DNA from: Adiantum capillus-veneris | Taxonomy: Eukaryota; Streptophyta; Polypodiopsida; Polypodiales; Pteridaceae | Assembly (NCBI GenBank): GCA_014529385.2 | Contig: CM043959.1 | Location: 15,028,309 to 15,092,308, forward strand | Direction: 5' to 3' | DNA: 64,000 bases | In this document: positions 21,710 through 34,370 of the stretch, piece by piece | Layout: each line of letters starts with the position of its first letter | Numbering within the stretch: position 1 is the first letter of the stretch | Notes under the pieces: generated by a model | What the model was told of the DNA's origin: nothing | Database searches by the model: none | Seen by the model: the letters and a program-made list of their open reading frames with translations, nothing else | Made by a program: the position numbers and the translations under genes

Positions 21710-21987
21710 AAGTTGTGTCCTCCCGGGCTTAGTCGCTAGCAACTCCAGTACATGCCCGCTCACTTTCTCCAATTTTTGGTGAGCTTTGGCTCATTTCTGC
21801 CTCTGTTTCCACTACAAGAAGTACTGCACAGGCTATTTTGTCATTTTGTGCAAAATTCTTGTCAGTTCTGTTTTTTACATAACAGGTCCCTTACAATCTT
21901 TTGCGGTGTGTGCTATATAGCACGTGTTGTTCTCGCTTCATTTTTCCTCTTTTTGGGCAGTTTTCACATCAGGTGCAGGCATTCGTC

Positions 21988-24105
21988 ATGGTCGACAACA
22001 ACACGGATGTGTTCAAGATTTTTGTTGCTGAGGAAAGATTGGATGGGGACAATTACCATATGTGGGCTTACATGATGCAACATGTTCTTGTGTCAAAGGG
22101 CATCTAGAATATTGTGGAGGGCATTGATGTACGTCCTGGTTCTGAGGATGTAGGCGATGTTGAGGATGTTGTAGGTCTTGCTGCGGGGATTGTTGTTGTT
22201 AGAGTTGTTTTGCCTACGACAAAACAAGCTCGTTGGGATATAAAAGATGTGTAGGCTCATGCATTGATTGTGTTGTCTATGAAGCGCACTATTACTCCTC
22301 ACATTCGTTCAATGAAATCTGCAAAACAGGCTTGGGATATTCTGGCTGGTCTTTATGCAAGTCACAATGAGGCAAAAATTGCATTGCTGCATAAAGTGCC
22401 GGAGTCGAAGATTATGCATGAGGAAGATGATATGGACACTTTCCTTGCTGGTGTCAAGGATATCAATGAGCAACTTATTTCTGTAGGTGAAGTCATTTCA
22501 AACAGTTTCCTTGTGCAAACTGTTCTTGATGCCTTGCCAGACTGTTACCAGACTTTTGCTAGTACTTGGAGACTTATGACCCAAGGAAATCCTGAAGTTG
22601 TCAAGTTTGATACATTATGCACATTGCTATTGCAAGAGTCGCTTTCCAGAAAAAATAGAACTAGTGCAGTTAAACAGGCTTTTATTGATGCTCAAAGAAA
22701 AGGTGGTAACATCAATGCAGCCACTTCTTATGGTTCTTCTGTGAGTGGAAAATCACCTGTTCCTAAGCTTTTATTGGAAACAATTCGTCTAGAAATTTTG
22801 TGATAAGGGAAAAAAGAAGATGTTGTTGCCATTATTATAAAGCTAATGATCACTTAATCAAGCACTGTCCTAAGTTGATGGCCAAAGAGGCTAAGAAGAA
22901 AGAGGTTGGTTCCACTACTAATGCTGGTTCCACTACAAATGCAGCTATTATTGAGGCTTTTGTGAAAGGAGATTGTGATGCTGATGTTGATGTAGAATGG
23001 GCTTTTAGTGCAGAGTGCACTTATAATCCTGTTGTCCATGATGCATGCATATCAATTGCTGCAGATTTACATGTGTGGTATTTTGACATTTTGACAGTGG
23101 TGCTACAAAGCACATTACCTCACATCGTGATTTGTTCACCTCTCTTGAGTCTGTCCCTCCTGGGAATTCAGTTACTTGTGCCAACAATGCCTCTTATTCA
23201 GTTCAAGGATGCCTCTTATTTGGTTCAAGGAGTTCGAAAGATTGTGCTTACTGCTGAAAATGGAAATTCTTTCACACTTGTTGATGCACTTTATGTACCT
23301 AGGATCAAGAAGAATCTTTTGTCTGTATCTGCACTTGCTACACTTGATCTTGTAGTCAAATTTGTGGATCATAGATATACAATACTGATCTCAGTTTTGG
23401 TGATGAAATTGTTGCATCTGGCATTTTATGTCGTGGGATGTATAAGCTCACTTTGTATGATAAGTGTGGGTATAATTTTGCAAATGCAGTTGTGGATTCA
23501 AAGGCTATTTCAAATGCAAAACTTTGGCATGCACGTTTTGGTCACTTGAGTTTTGCTAGTTTGCTGCGTTTGTAGAAGTCTGATATGGTTGCTTCTTTTC
23601 CGCCTTTTGAAGCATCTGTCAAACATGTTTGTGAAGGTTGTAGTTTGGGTAAGATGCAGCGTTGTAAGTTTCCAAAGGATGGTTCAGTTAGGCCACATGC
23701 AGGTTGTAGCTTGTGCATAGTGATGTTTATGGGCCCATGCAAACTCCGTCCTTGGGAAATTACCTTTACTTCGTGACTTTCATTGATGATTACTCCAAGC
23801 ATGCATGGGTGTATTCGCTTAAAGAAAAGTCCGAAGTATTTAGGCTGAAAATGTCTCAAAATGTACTATGGGCACCCTCTGTTCCGATCGAAGGGCGGAG
23901 TATATGTCTCATGAATTTAATGCATTTCTGGCTAGTTGTGGGATAAAACACCAATATACAATGCCTTATATGCCTCAGCAAAATGGTATCGATGAGGGAA
24001 AAATTAGGTCACTTACGAAAATGGCACGATGTATGGTCAAAAGTCAAGCTTTGCCACAATCTTTTTGGCTTGAGGCCATCATGTGTGCCACTATGTACTT
24101 AACAG
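21988..24105 (+). pseudogene. Copia family A copy 1: gag, protease and integrase part, decayed
   Basis: The gag start is at 21988 (MVDNNTDVFKIFVAEERLDG), stopped by a TAG at about 22105. 22264-22803 continues gag (AKQAWDILAGLYASHNEAKI, a UBN2-type region). A zinc knuckle (CYYCKANDH-type) follows near 22827, the protease region is damaged near 23.08 kb, and integrase pieces run to about 24105 (HARFGHLSFASLL, CEGCSLGKMQR, FIDDYSKHAWV, PQQNGIDEGKIRS). Each piece matches copy 2 at 43.36-45.7 kb. Many stops and frameshifts make it inactive. The element is cut at 24110 by the insertion of Copia B and resumes at 31271. Confidence 0.88.
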
Positions 24106-24110
24106 GTTTC
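24106..24110. repeat. Target duplication of Copia B (left)
   Basis: gtttc here and at 31266-31270. A 5-bp duplication is the size expected for Copia integrase. Confidence 0.93.
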
Positions 24111-24318
24111 TGTTGGGGTGTAGGCCAGGTGGCCGTGGGAAACCACCCTTGTACACTTAAGTTCACCTATTCAATATAGGGAGAGAAAGAGGAAGTGTTG
24201 ACTTCACTCTTTCTTCTCCACTAACCAACACAGTGGCTGCCTGTGCATCTTCCCCTTCCCCATTTCTCTTCTTCCCCTCTCTTGCACACACTCCGTACAC
24301 GCACACGCGTACTCATCA
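24111..24318 (+). repeat. 5' LTR of Copia B
   Basis: Starts TGTTGGGGTG and ends ACTCATCA. It is identical to 31058-31265 except for one C/G difference. Confidence 0.97.
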
Positions 24319-24335
24319 ATAGGTATCAGAGCTAT
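24319..24335 (+). promoter_or_regulatory. Primer-binding site of Copia B
   Basis: aggtatcagagctatgg follows the LTR and matches initiator Met tRNA with one change from the usual TGGTATCAGAGC. Confidence 0.75.
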
Positions 24336-25188
24336 GGCTAGGCGACAACGGTGATCTCTCGACGGAGGCGGAGCTCGATTGGAGCTCGACGCTTCACGGC
24401 ACCGGATCAGGCTGATTTGGGGCGGATCTGACACGGATCAGAGAGATCGAGCAAGGTCGACGGTTCCTCACTACCCGACGTGCGCAACCCCTCTTGGCTT
24501 GGAGGGAGATCTTGGAGATTCTAAGGAATCAAAGCAAGAAAGGAAGAGTCTAGGAAGCTCTGCAGACAGACAGTCAAATTTTTTCATTATGAGCAAGAAT
24601 TGCAAGCTTTGGAAGCTCGGGAGCAAAACAGTAGCTCAAATCGAAGGTTTGAAGGGCATTCAGCAAGTGAATCGAGGCAGCTCGGAGGTCTACTCATGAA
24701 GCATTCAAAGGCTTGAAGCCTTGACAGCCACAGCATTCAAGGGGGAAGCATCGGACAGAGCGCAGCAAAGAAGCATTGCAATCCTTGAAGGCATCAAGTC
24801 CCGAAGTAAGGCCGCACCAGTGTGACTCGAGCAGGCAATCGAGCTTGATACTCGGAGATGCCAACATATAGGACTTGGCACCGAAACCAAAAGCTCGTGG
24901 CCTCCTGAGCTTTCTAAAGCTTGGTTCCGTAGGAACAACAACAGCCGATGTCGAGCATTGAAGCCTTGAAGGCTTGTATCGGAATATGCAATTAGACTTG
25001 AAGCTTGATGCAACAGAGCGAGCTCGAGCAGCACGGCTCTCACACACACTCAAGCTTGCAATAGGCAACGATGTAGCAGGTGCAATTTTGAGCAGTAGCG
25101 TCAGGGAACCAGCATGAGACAAAGCTTGGTAGCGCTGAGAACACGATTTCTTGTGAAGCTAGCTGATGTGAGGCGAGCTGCAGAAGTC

Positions 25189-25221
<33 letters not shown>

Positions 25222-25602
25222 GAGTGGAGATTCGGGTGGCTTGCAGTGCATCTGGCAGCGCTGTTCAATACAAGCCGGTAGCGTGTGCAGACATTGGGAG
25301 CTTAGGAGTGTGTTGACGAGTAGCAAATTGGGGCCGCCAGAGAGCACTGAGAACAGGAGTCCTTCTATGCACTCACACACACACACTCACCCACAGTCGT
25401 CGACTACAGGCAGGTTTCGACAAAAAGACATCGTTTTTTTTTAATTACACCCTCCCACAATAGTGTGTGTGCAAGGGCTCGTTCCCACTGAGCCTACGAT
25501 CGAATTCCTCGACTCCTCTCCTCGAGCTCGTGAAAAGAAAGTCTCTCAGAAATTTGCACTTGTGAAATAGAGAGATAGAAAGAGAGAGAGAGAGCTTCTG
25601 AA

Positions 25603-25673
<71 letters not shown>

Positions 25674-26892
25674 GAGAGAGAGAGCTTGACACCGTGCTTG
25701 CGAGCGAGCACAAGCCACCGAGTCCAACAAGTGGAGAGCAATCTTCACAGATCGAGTAAGATCTGCGATCGTTACCGATCCGACTCCATATTGACCGCTA
25801 GAGCATTGGCGTTTTACGGCTACTCGGCTAGCCACTTCCGCCCGGCGGCAGAAGGCGACATCGACATCGACACCGCTCATGCGCACCGGCTCGACACTGC
25901 TCATTCGGCGGATCTCCGACATCCGACCCAGACACCGGGCGCTTCCCCACACGAGCGCATTCCCGCGATCGACGACCGTGCTTGTGACATGCGCGGGTGA
26001 GGCACCTCTATCATAGAGGAGTGACACCCGGCATCGGCACCGAGCGCACCAATCGCCCTGTACTACACAGTTTACGGATACGACACCTTTGGCGGCTATT
26101 CGACTAGCATATTTCTGCCCGGTGGCAAAAATCGACACATAGCGACACCGACACGCAAGTTATAGGCTATAGGGGGGGTTTTCAGCCCATTCACTCACAG
26201 ATTCTCCAGGTTACCAGACACAGCGCTTTCACAGGCGATTTGGTAGTCATTTCGACAGCAGATATCCCCGCAGGGATCACTTTCACTGCATGCAACAATT
26301 CTTGGCGCCTATTTGAGTGCGATTTTACTCCTGTACGTTGAGTTGCGGACGCTGCCCACTGTACTACATGTGGAGCCATTTTTGGCTATTTTGGCAGTTT
26401 TTCCCGGCCGTTTCTGAGACTCGGACCGGAAGAGCCCTTTCTGAGACTGTGGCTAGTCCATTTGTGTCTGCATTAGCCTTTTGGAGGGTCGATAGCGTGA
26501 GGTTTTCTTTGAGCTGGGGTATGCTCGAATGTTGAGACACTTTCGGTGATACAGGTAGCTGGAGTTCCCCTTTACGGTACCCTCGCCATAGGATATGTAT
26601 CTGGGCGGTTATTTATGCTTTTGACGCCGAGTTGGCACTCACATAGCAGTTGTTTTGTGCAGCAGATATCCAGTTAGTGCAGTTGGCACATTTATATGCA
26701 TTTTGAGTTGAGTTTTGACTCCTCATACAAAGGAAACTCTGCCGGATTTACTTCCCGGGAGTTGTGACTTCCATTGTTGGCACTTTTGAGTCTATTTCAT
26801 TTGAGATTTTACTCCCGATACAAAGGTTACTCTGTCCAAATTTCTACAGCTTCTCGCCATAGTGTGGCACCTCTCAAACTCTCTTATCAGCG
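24336..26892 (+). other. Long untranslated leader of Copia B with microsatellites
   Basis: About 2.55 kb separates the primer site from the gag start. It has no retroviral-type domain. It holds (CA)n at 25191-25219 and 25375-25386, (GA)n at 25575-25684, and GC-rich text near 25.7-26.1 kb. This is far longer than a usual Copia leader, so acquired sequence is possible. Confidence 0.75.
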
Positions 26893-29800
26893 ATGGCTTC
26901 TTCTTCAGAAAAGGAGGAGTATTTCATTCGGAAGTTCGATGGCAGCAACTTCACCATGTGGAAAGAGCGCATGAAAGATGTTTTGATAAACAAAGGCCTC
27001 TCAGAACCATTGAAAGAGCGCGCAGAGGATGATGATTATACACAAGCTCAATGGGAGCTTTTGGATGCAAAAGCCATGGCTACGATACGTCTACATCTAG
27101 CCGAGTTAGTCTTCTTCACTATCATAGGGAAGAAAACAACCAAGGAACTTTGGGATAGCTTATGTTCAGCATGGGAGAGCAAAAGTGCATCCAACAAAGT
27201 TTTTCTCATGAAAAAGCTTATGAAGCTCAACATGAAAGAAGGTAGCACAGTTTCTAGTCATTTAAATGAGTTCAACTCCTTGTTCAGTCAGCTGACATCT
27301 TAGGGCTTTAAGGAGTTTGACGATGAACTCAAGTCTATCTTCTTATTATGCTCTCTACCCAGTTCATGGGATATATTTTGCACAGCCATTAGCAATTCGG
27401 CTCCGAATGGCAAGTTAGAATTCAATGCTGTCACAGATGCGTTGCTCACTGAAGAGATTCGTCGTAAATCTCTCGATAATGCTAGTCATGGAGATGCATA
27501 TATGGCTGGTAGTTCAACAAAGGCAAGAGGCCGTGACAGGAACAAATACAAAAGCAAAAGTAGAGAGCGGAATCCTCGTAGTCCTAGCAGACACAGGAAC
27601 CAAAGTAGAGACCGCAATACCAGAAATGTCGAGTGTTACTATTGCCACAAGAAGGGTCATTACAAAAAGGATTGTCGCAGTTTCCTAAGAGATCAGAAAA
27701 ACATGCAAAATGATAATTCTAGCAAAGGCAAAAGTACAGTAAAGATTGAGGAGCTCAATATCGTTGAGTCTCCCATGCCTACCACTGCAGTAGAGGATGC
27801 TCCTCCTCCAGTGATGCTCATTATGCCCACAGAGATTCATCCCGAGGTGACAACAGATGCCTCCGATGTTCTCATTTTCACTTCAGATCTCACTCCAGAT
27901 GCTTTGGTTGCACAGGATGAGGGTTATGCACAGAATTGGATCCTTGATTCTGGTGCAAGTTTTCATGTCACACCGCATAGAGAGTGGTTCTCCTCTTATG
28001 CACCCATGCATGGAATAGTCAAACTTGGTGATTCCTATGAGCTTGACATTATTGGCATTGGTGATGTGAAACTTCAGATGCATAATGGCACTACTTTTGT
28101 GCTGCAGAATGTCAGACATGTGCCCAAGCTTACGAAAAGCTTGCTTTCTATAGGGCAATTGGATGATCTTGGCTACACTACAGTTTTTGGTAATCGTTCT
28201 TGGATGATCCGCAAGAACAACCTTATCATGATGAAAGGCAATAAAAACGGATCCCTGTACTCTTTGTTTGTTTCGAGTGTCGACGAACACTCTATCTATG
28301 TTGCCGAGCTGTCGTCTCCTGAGTTGTGGCATAGCCGGCTAGGGCATATTAGCCAAAAGGGAATGAAAACACTTCACTTTTGGCTACTTACCTGTGTTAG
28401 ATTACACGGACTTTCCATTGTGTGAGCATGTCTATATGGCAAACAGACTAGATTGACATCTTCGCCATTGAATAAGAAACTAGGAGAACCTCTAGACTTG
28501 GTGCACAGTGAATTGTGTGGTCCAATGCCACATAAAACTCTAGGGGGAGCGAACTACTTTCTCACATTCATAGATGATTCCACCAGAAAGGTGTGGGTGT
28601 ATCTCCTTAAGCGTAAGGAAGAAGTCTTTTCGACATTCCAAAAATTCCTCGCCATGGTTGAGAACCAATCAGGAACAAAGCTCAAAGCTTTTCGCACGGA
28701 CAATGGTGGAGAATACACTCCACAGAGTTCAAGGATTTTTGCAATAGAAGAGGCATTCGGCGGCAGTTTACTACCTCATACACACCTGCACAAAATGGGA
28801 TAGTTGAAAGAATGAATCGTACGATTCAAGAGCGAGTTGTCTCTATGATGTCTATGGCGAAGCTTACTCCCGAATTTTGGGGGGCAGCTGTTCTGACAGC
28901 AGTGCACATCATCAACAGGTCACCTAGTTCTCCTTTGAATTTCAAAATTCCAGAGGAATTATGGACTGGAAAAAGGCCAAGCTATGAGCATCTACGTGTA
29001 TTTGGATGTGAGGCATATGCACATGTGCCCAAAGAACTTCGTCGGAAGTTAGATCCCAGATCACACAAATGCATCTTTATTGGCTATGGTGCAAACGGAG
29101 AGATGGGATATCGTCTCTGGCACCCAGAATCAAACAAAGTCATTCGTAGCTCACATGTGATTTTCAATGAATCAAAAATGCACAAAAAGCCCATCAAAGA
29201 TGTTGAGTACAGACGTGTTCGTTTTGAGGTTGTAGCCTCCGAACCAACTCAGTTCAGTAGTGTTGCACCTACTCCTCAAGTGCAAGATACTACTATTGCT
29301 CCGGAGAGAGAAAAATCCAGCAGTCAGGCACTCAGACGCTCTGAGAGAGTATCACGTGCGCCCGAGCGGTTTGAGCCGGGTATACACCACATTTTGGTCA
29401 CTGGCAGTGGAGAGCCAACCTGCTACAAAGAAGCTATACAAATGGAGGATAGTGTTAAGTGGGAGAAGGCTATGCAATCAGAATACAATTCGATTGTGGC
29501 TAATGAGACATGGGATTTGGTTGAATTACCAAAAGGCAAAAATGCTTTACCTTGCAAGTGGGTATACAAGAAGAAGTATACAGCGGAAGATCCCGAGCCT
29601 AGATACAAGGCTCGTCTAGTTGCCAAGGGTTTCAAGCAGCAAAAAGGTGTGGATTTTGATGAGATTTTCTCTCCAGTCGTCAAGATGACTACACTTCGCA
29701 CCGTGCTTGGCTTGGTTGCTATCCAGGACATGGAACTTGTCCAAATGGATGTGAACACAGCATTTCTCCACGGGGATCTAGATGAAGATGTCTACATGAA

Positions 29801-30974
29801 ACAACCAGAGGGATTCGTATGGGAAACCCAAAAACCAACGAGGACAGAATTGGTTTGTAGACTTAAAAAGGCACTCTATGGCCTCAAGCAAGGTTCAAGG
29901 CAATGGTATCAAAAATTTGACAAATTCATGCAGTCTCAGGATTACATAATAAGTCAAGAGGATCACTGCTTATACACAAAAAGATTGAACGATTGTTCTT
30001 TAATCATCTTGATCTTGTATGTAGATGATATACTTATCGCAGGCAAATCAATTGATGAAATCAATCAGTTGAAAAAGATGCTAAACACTCAGTTTTCCAT
30101 GAAGGATTTGGGAGATACCAATCACTTTCTTGGTATGCACATCAAGAGAGACAGGCAACGTGGAATTCTTGAATTATCTCAAGAACAGTACATTCACAAA
30201 GTCTTGCAACGTTTTAGTATGCAGGGGGGGAAGTCATTGAGTACCCCAATGCAAGCATACTCCAAACTTAGCAAGGAAGACTCTCCCAAGACAGTGGCTG
30301 AGAAAGAGGAAATGGCGAAAGTACCATATTCTTCAGCAGTTGGCAGTTTGATGTACGCTATGGTAGCCACAAGACCAGACATTGCACATGTAGTGGGAGT
30401 GGTTAGTAGGTACATGGCAAACCCTGGCAAGAAGCATTGGGAAGCAGTGAAGAAAATCCTCAGATATTTGAAAGGTACAGCTAGCAAGTGTTTACGCTTC
30501 GGAAACAGTGATGCATCTATTATAGGTTACACGGATGCGGATTATGCGGGTTGCGTGGATCGTAGAAGATCCACATCTAGCTATGTGTTCATGTTTGCTG
30601 GAGCAGCTATCTCTTGGAGATCGTGTGTCCAAGATTGCACGTCTTCATCTACCACTGAGGCAGAATATGTTGTTGCGTCTGACGCCAGCAAGGAAGCCAT
30701 ATGGTTGGCTCGTCTAGTGGGAGATTTGGGTATTTACGAGGTTCCATTACTACATTGTGATAGTCAGAGTGCCATTGCTTTGGCAAAGAATCCAGTGTTT
30801 CACTCAAAGTCGAAACACATAGAGGTCAGATACCATGTCATACGAGATGTGTTGGCTGGCAAGAGTATCGAGCTTGTCAAGGTTCACACTGATGACAACC
30901 CCGCAGATGCTCTCACAAAGAGCCTAGCCTCGGAGCGATTTACACATTGTATAGAACTTATGGGTGTAGGATGA
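26893..30974 (+). pseudogene. Copia B gag-pol: nearly intact, one stop and two frameshifts
   Basis: Gag starts at 26893 (MASSSEKEEYFIRKFDGSNF) and is stopped by TAG at 27301. Without it the frame runs through the CCHC knuckle (CYYCHKKGHYKKDC, about 27.63 kb), the protease (WILDSGASFHV, about 27.94 kb) and the integrase zinc region (LWHSRLGHISQKGM). One frameshift lies at about 28.38-28.43 kb and a second near 28.73 kb. The integrase core shows FIDDSTRKVWVY, RTDNGGEY and TPAQNGIVERMNR. The reverse transcriptase (QMDVNTAFLHGDL, LYVDDILIAG at about 30.02 kb) and RNase H (GYTDADYAGCVD, TTEAEYV, HIEVRYHVIRD) are open to the stop at 30972-30974. The single-polyprotein order protease, integrase, RT, RNase H defines Copia. 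Confidence 0.96.
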
Positions 30975-31057
30975 AGCCTCGGCAATGCTTCATCAATTTT
31001 GTATAGATTAACTATACTAATGCCACTATTGGCCACCATGACCTTCAAGTGGGAGGT

Positions 31058-31265
31058 TGTTGGGGTGTAGGCCAGGTGGCCGTGGGAAACCAGCCTTGTA
31101 CACTTAAGTTCACCTATTCAATATAGGGAGAGAAAGAGGAAGTGTTGACTTCACTCTTTCTTCTCCACTAACCAACACAGTGGCTGCCTGTGCATCTTCC
31201 CCTTCCCCATTTCTCTTCTTCCCCTCTCTTGCACACACTCCGTACACGCACACGCGTACTCATCA
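31058..31265 (+). repeat. 3' LTR of Copia B
   Basis: 208 bp, one mismatch to the 5' LTR. It follows the purine tract and is followed by the gtttc target duplication (31266-31270). Confidence 0.97.
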
Positions 31266-31270
31266 GTTTC

Positions 31271-32631
31271 ATATGAAAGCTTTGCAGCCTATTACTCCAT
31301 ATGAAGCATGGCATGATAGGAAGCCTTCTATTGAGCACATGCGTGTTTTTGGTTGTTTGGCATATGCTTTGGTGCCACAAACACAGCGCAAAAAATTGGA
31401 TGATAAGGCTGTCAAAAGTATTTTTGTTGGTTATAGTGCTGAAAGCAAAGGTTACATGTTGTATCATCCGCAAATAAAGCATATCTTGGTCTTATGGGAT
31501 GTTGTGTTTGTGGAAGATTCTGTTCAGCCCTTGTTCTCATGTACTAGAGACAGTAATGTCAGCTCATAAGACATTTATGACACTTTGTTGCCTCTTTTCG
31601 GTGTTGGAAGTTTGAATGTAAATTCCAATGAGGCAAATGTACAGCCTATGGGGGTTTCAAAAAATGTTACAGATCAGCCTATTACTGATGGAGATGTACA
31701 TGATGTACTTGATGAGGAAAGGGCTGAAAATGAGCAGGCTAGAGGTATGCCAAAATGATTGGTGCATAATTGCGTGACAGTAAATTGGATGCACCTTTGT
31801 CTAGCCGTACTCGTTCAGGCTCTCACCATGCATCTTATGCATCAGATTGTTATGTTTTGGTTGTGTCTAGCTAACATGATGTTGAGGAACCTTTGTCTTT
31901 TGATGAAACAAAATTCAAAAAATTGAACGGCTGCCATGCAGTCAAAATATGATGCACTGATAGAAAATGACACATGGATTTTATGTGATTTGCCTCTTGG
32001 AAAAAAGGCCATTGGTACGAAGTGGGTTTACAAGTTGAAACGCAAGCCAGATGGTGAGATTGATCGCTATAAGGCTCGACTTGTTGCAAAGGGTTATGCA
32101 CATAAAAAAGGCATAGATTATGAAGAGACTTTTGCTCCCACTTGTCGTATGACTATTGTGCATTTTCTATGTGCATTGACAACTCATTTGGGTTGGGATG
32201 TACATCAATGAGACATTGTTACTGCTTTCTTGAAAGGTGACATATTTGAGGAAGTTTATGTAACGCAACCTTGCGGTTTTGTCAAGAAAGGATAAGAGGA
32301 TAAAGTGTGAAATGTAACAAATCTTTGTATGGGTTTAAGCAATCTCCTCGTGCTTGGTATGAGAAGACTGACGCTCATTTGTTCAAACGAGGCTCTTGTA
32401 ACAGTCCAACAAAAAGCACATTGTATGTAAAGCGTGAGGGTGATGTACTTCTCATTGTGGTTCTCTACATGGATGATTTGCTAATCACTAGACCAAATGA
32501 GAGACATATTGCTGAATTTAAGGCTGATTTGAATGCTACTTTCAAGATGAAAGATTTGGGGCTGTTGCATCATTACTTGGGTATACAATTTAAGCAGTGT
32601 GATGATGTTATTGCCTTGTGTCAGAAAAGTT

Positions 32632-32634
<3 letters not shown>
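31271..32634 (+). pseudogene. Copia family A copy 1, continued: integrase end and reverse transcriptase, decayed
   Basis: After the target duplication, ITPYEAWHDRKPSIEHMRV and FGCLAYALVPQTQRKKLDD continue the integrase of copy 1, matching 45483-45600 in copy 2. The reverse transcriptase follows: TKWVYKLKRKPDGEIDRYKA (about 32.02 kb), a TGA within WDVHQ-stop-DIVTAF, and YMDDLLI (about 32.47 kb) with the catalytic Asp pair. A stop at about 32296 and others break it. The frame runs into a GA microsatellite at 32635, after which no RNase H is seen, so the 3' end and 3' LTR are missing or unrecognisable. Confidence 0.88.

Positions 32635-32686
<52 letters not shown>
32635..32686. repeat. (GA)n microsatellite truncating Copia A copy 1
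   Basis: About 26 GA units lie directly after the RT codons QKSYK. Downstream text has no Copia similarity that I can see. Confidence 0.95.
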
Positions 32687-32689
<3 letters not shown>

Positions 32690-33360
32690 CACTACACTCT
32701 ATGACAAAGAGTACATTCACATTAGCTGCCTTGGACCTCTACAACCCTAACTTTAGCTACCTGTGTGAGCTTCAGATTATCATATGTATTTTAGGTACTT
32801 ACACACTTCAATATGGGTTCCTCCTACAATTTTCTCCGCTAAAAAAGGGACGCTATCGCTTTGGAAAACCCCAACCCCCCATTGAAACCTGTATTTTGGC
32901 TGCTAATAAGAGATCTCAATGGTTGTGAGAAAGTCGCTCGGTTTTGTCTTTGATCGAGAATGTTTGCTCGCTGTTTGGTAAGACTCGTATTTATCTGGGT
33001 ACCTTGGTCTTTGAACATGTTTATGTTTGCCTGTAGGTAATATAAGTGAATAATTAAAACACACACAATTTGCACTTAGATCCATTCTTACCATTGGATT
33101 AGGACTAGGCTCCCATTATTACGCTAGGTCGGGTTACTCTGGTGGTACAATCAGTCTGAGCTAGAAGGGGCTAGCTTCACACGGTCCTTATGAATGTTTT
33201 CTGAGCGGTTGAAAGGTTGAGGCGGCTACCAAAATATTACACTACACGTTTTCTTTATAGTTTGCTCTAGGAAAAAAAAATCCTAGTTTCTTCCTTTTAT
33301 AATATTTCATTTCAAGTAATTTTTTTTGGGACTTGTCTAACTATGCCTCCTTCAGGCAGT
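32687..33360. other. Region without a recognised gene
   Basis: The stretch gtcgctcggt...tgtttggtaagactc at about 32932-32986 resembles 42785-42840 (ttcgctcggtgtatggtaagagtc), which lies just upstream of the family-A LTR of copy 2. It may therefore be remnant LTR or flank sequence of that family. Nothing else is recognised. Confidence 0.45.
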
Positions 33361-33364
33361 TTCC

Positions 33365-34370
33365 TTGTATCAGGGTTTGGATTTACCAATGGAGCCGCTT
33401 TCACGGGCTTCACTCTTGGTTCTTAGATGCATACAAGATGCGAAAGCATCTGCTCTCATTGTGGCCTTGTTTAGTAATCCTATTACCTCTCTAATTCACA
33501 CAGTCTCCTTAGACAAATGGGTCAAACTTTGGCTATTTTGGTTAAAAGCGGTAAGGAGGGTGTCTCAGTTATCACTGACATCATTGCTAATATCCCGACT
33601 ATCTCTAAAGCTCATAAAGAGGACTTGGCTAAGTTCTCTTCTGATGGTGCTGAGCTAGCTAATCTTCTCAAAAAGCAATGTGGACTCAACCCAAGCTCTG
33701 TCACGGCCCCGACTATTCCGATTCTCCCACTTACCAACAGTCTTTTCTGTAGGGATGCTATTGCGGCTGAAGCTGTTAAAGAGTTTCAGAAAGATTTATG
33801 TTCTCTTAGTGAGACTTCTATTTTGGAATTGGTACCTAAGGTTTCTAGAATTTCCCCTTTCTACCTATACGACAAGTGGAGGTTGAATCTTTAGGGGTGG
33901 AACACAAACTTTGGTTACTCCCAAATAAGGGGGTTTCTGGCTCCTATCTCAATAGAGACCTGGTTTTTTTGGCCAATCTACCAGCTGCTACAATGGAGGA
34001 TTCTTGGCTAAAAGTACTTAAAGGAGTGCAATGTTTGAACAAAGGAGAGCTGATTAAAGCTCCGTTCAACATGAATTTTTTGGATTCTAAGAAGTGTAGC
34101 TCTAATGCAGGTCTTTATGTGAGAACCAAAGGTCTCATGGAATTCAATAATAACAATGCGGATTGTTATGTGAAATCAGTCTGGAATATTTACAGACCAT
34201 ATCTCAAGTGTGCTTGCAAATTTCTTGACCCTAAAACATCTTGTGAGTCTAGCACTATATGGTTTGACCATGCTGTTTGGTTTGCAATCAACAATCTAGA
34301 ATCATTTTTTTTGAAAAAGCCTACATCCTTGTTACCTATACATGTGGTAATGATGTGTGTGAACACATGA
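33365..34370 (+). pseudogene. Unrecognised coding-like region in two frames
   Basis: 33517-33894 reads MGQTLAILVKSGKEGVSVIT, then LSETSILELVPKVSRISPFY. 33876-34370 reads KLWLLPNKGVSGSYLNRDLV, SNAGLYVRTKGLMEFNNNNA and FDHAVWFAINNLESFFLKKP. The two frames overlap by 19 bases and codon usage looks coding-like over about 850 bases, so this is probably one old gene or element ORF with a frameshift. I do not recognise the family and give no function. Confidence 0.4.

Larger units (their letters stand above)
24111..31265 (+). mobile_element. Copia family B LTR retrotransposon, nested in Copia A
   Basis: A complete 7155-bp element has two 208-bp LTRs, a primer-binding site, a 2.55-kb leader, a gag-pol region, a purine-rich tract (aagtgggagg) just before the 3' LTR, and a 5-bp target duplication. 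The LTRs differ at one base (accaccc versus accagcc), so insertion is recent compared with the host Copia A. Coding damage is limited to one stop and two frameshifts. Confidence 0.96.

Noticed and set aside
25494-26138. Minus-strand ORF of 214 codons across the Copia B leader
   Set aside because: Much of it is a Leu-Ser repeat produced by the (GA)n microsatellite, and the rest has no domain. It lies antisense inside the element's leader.
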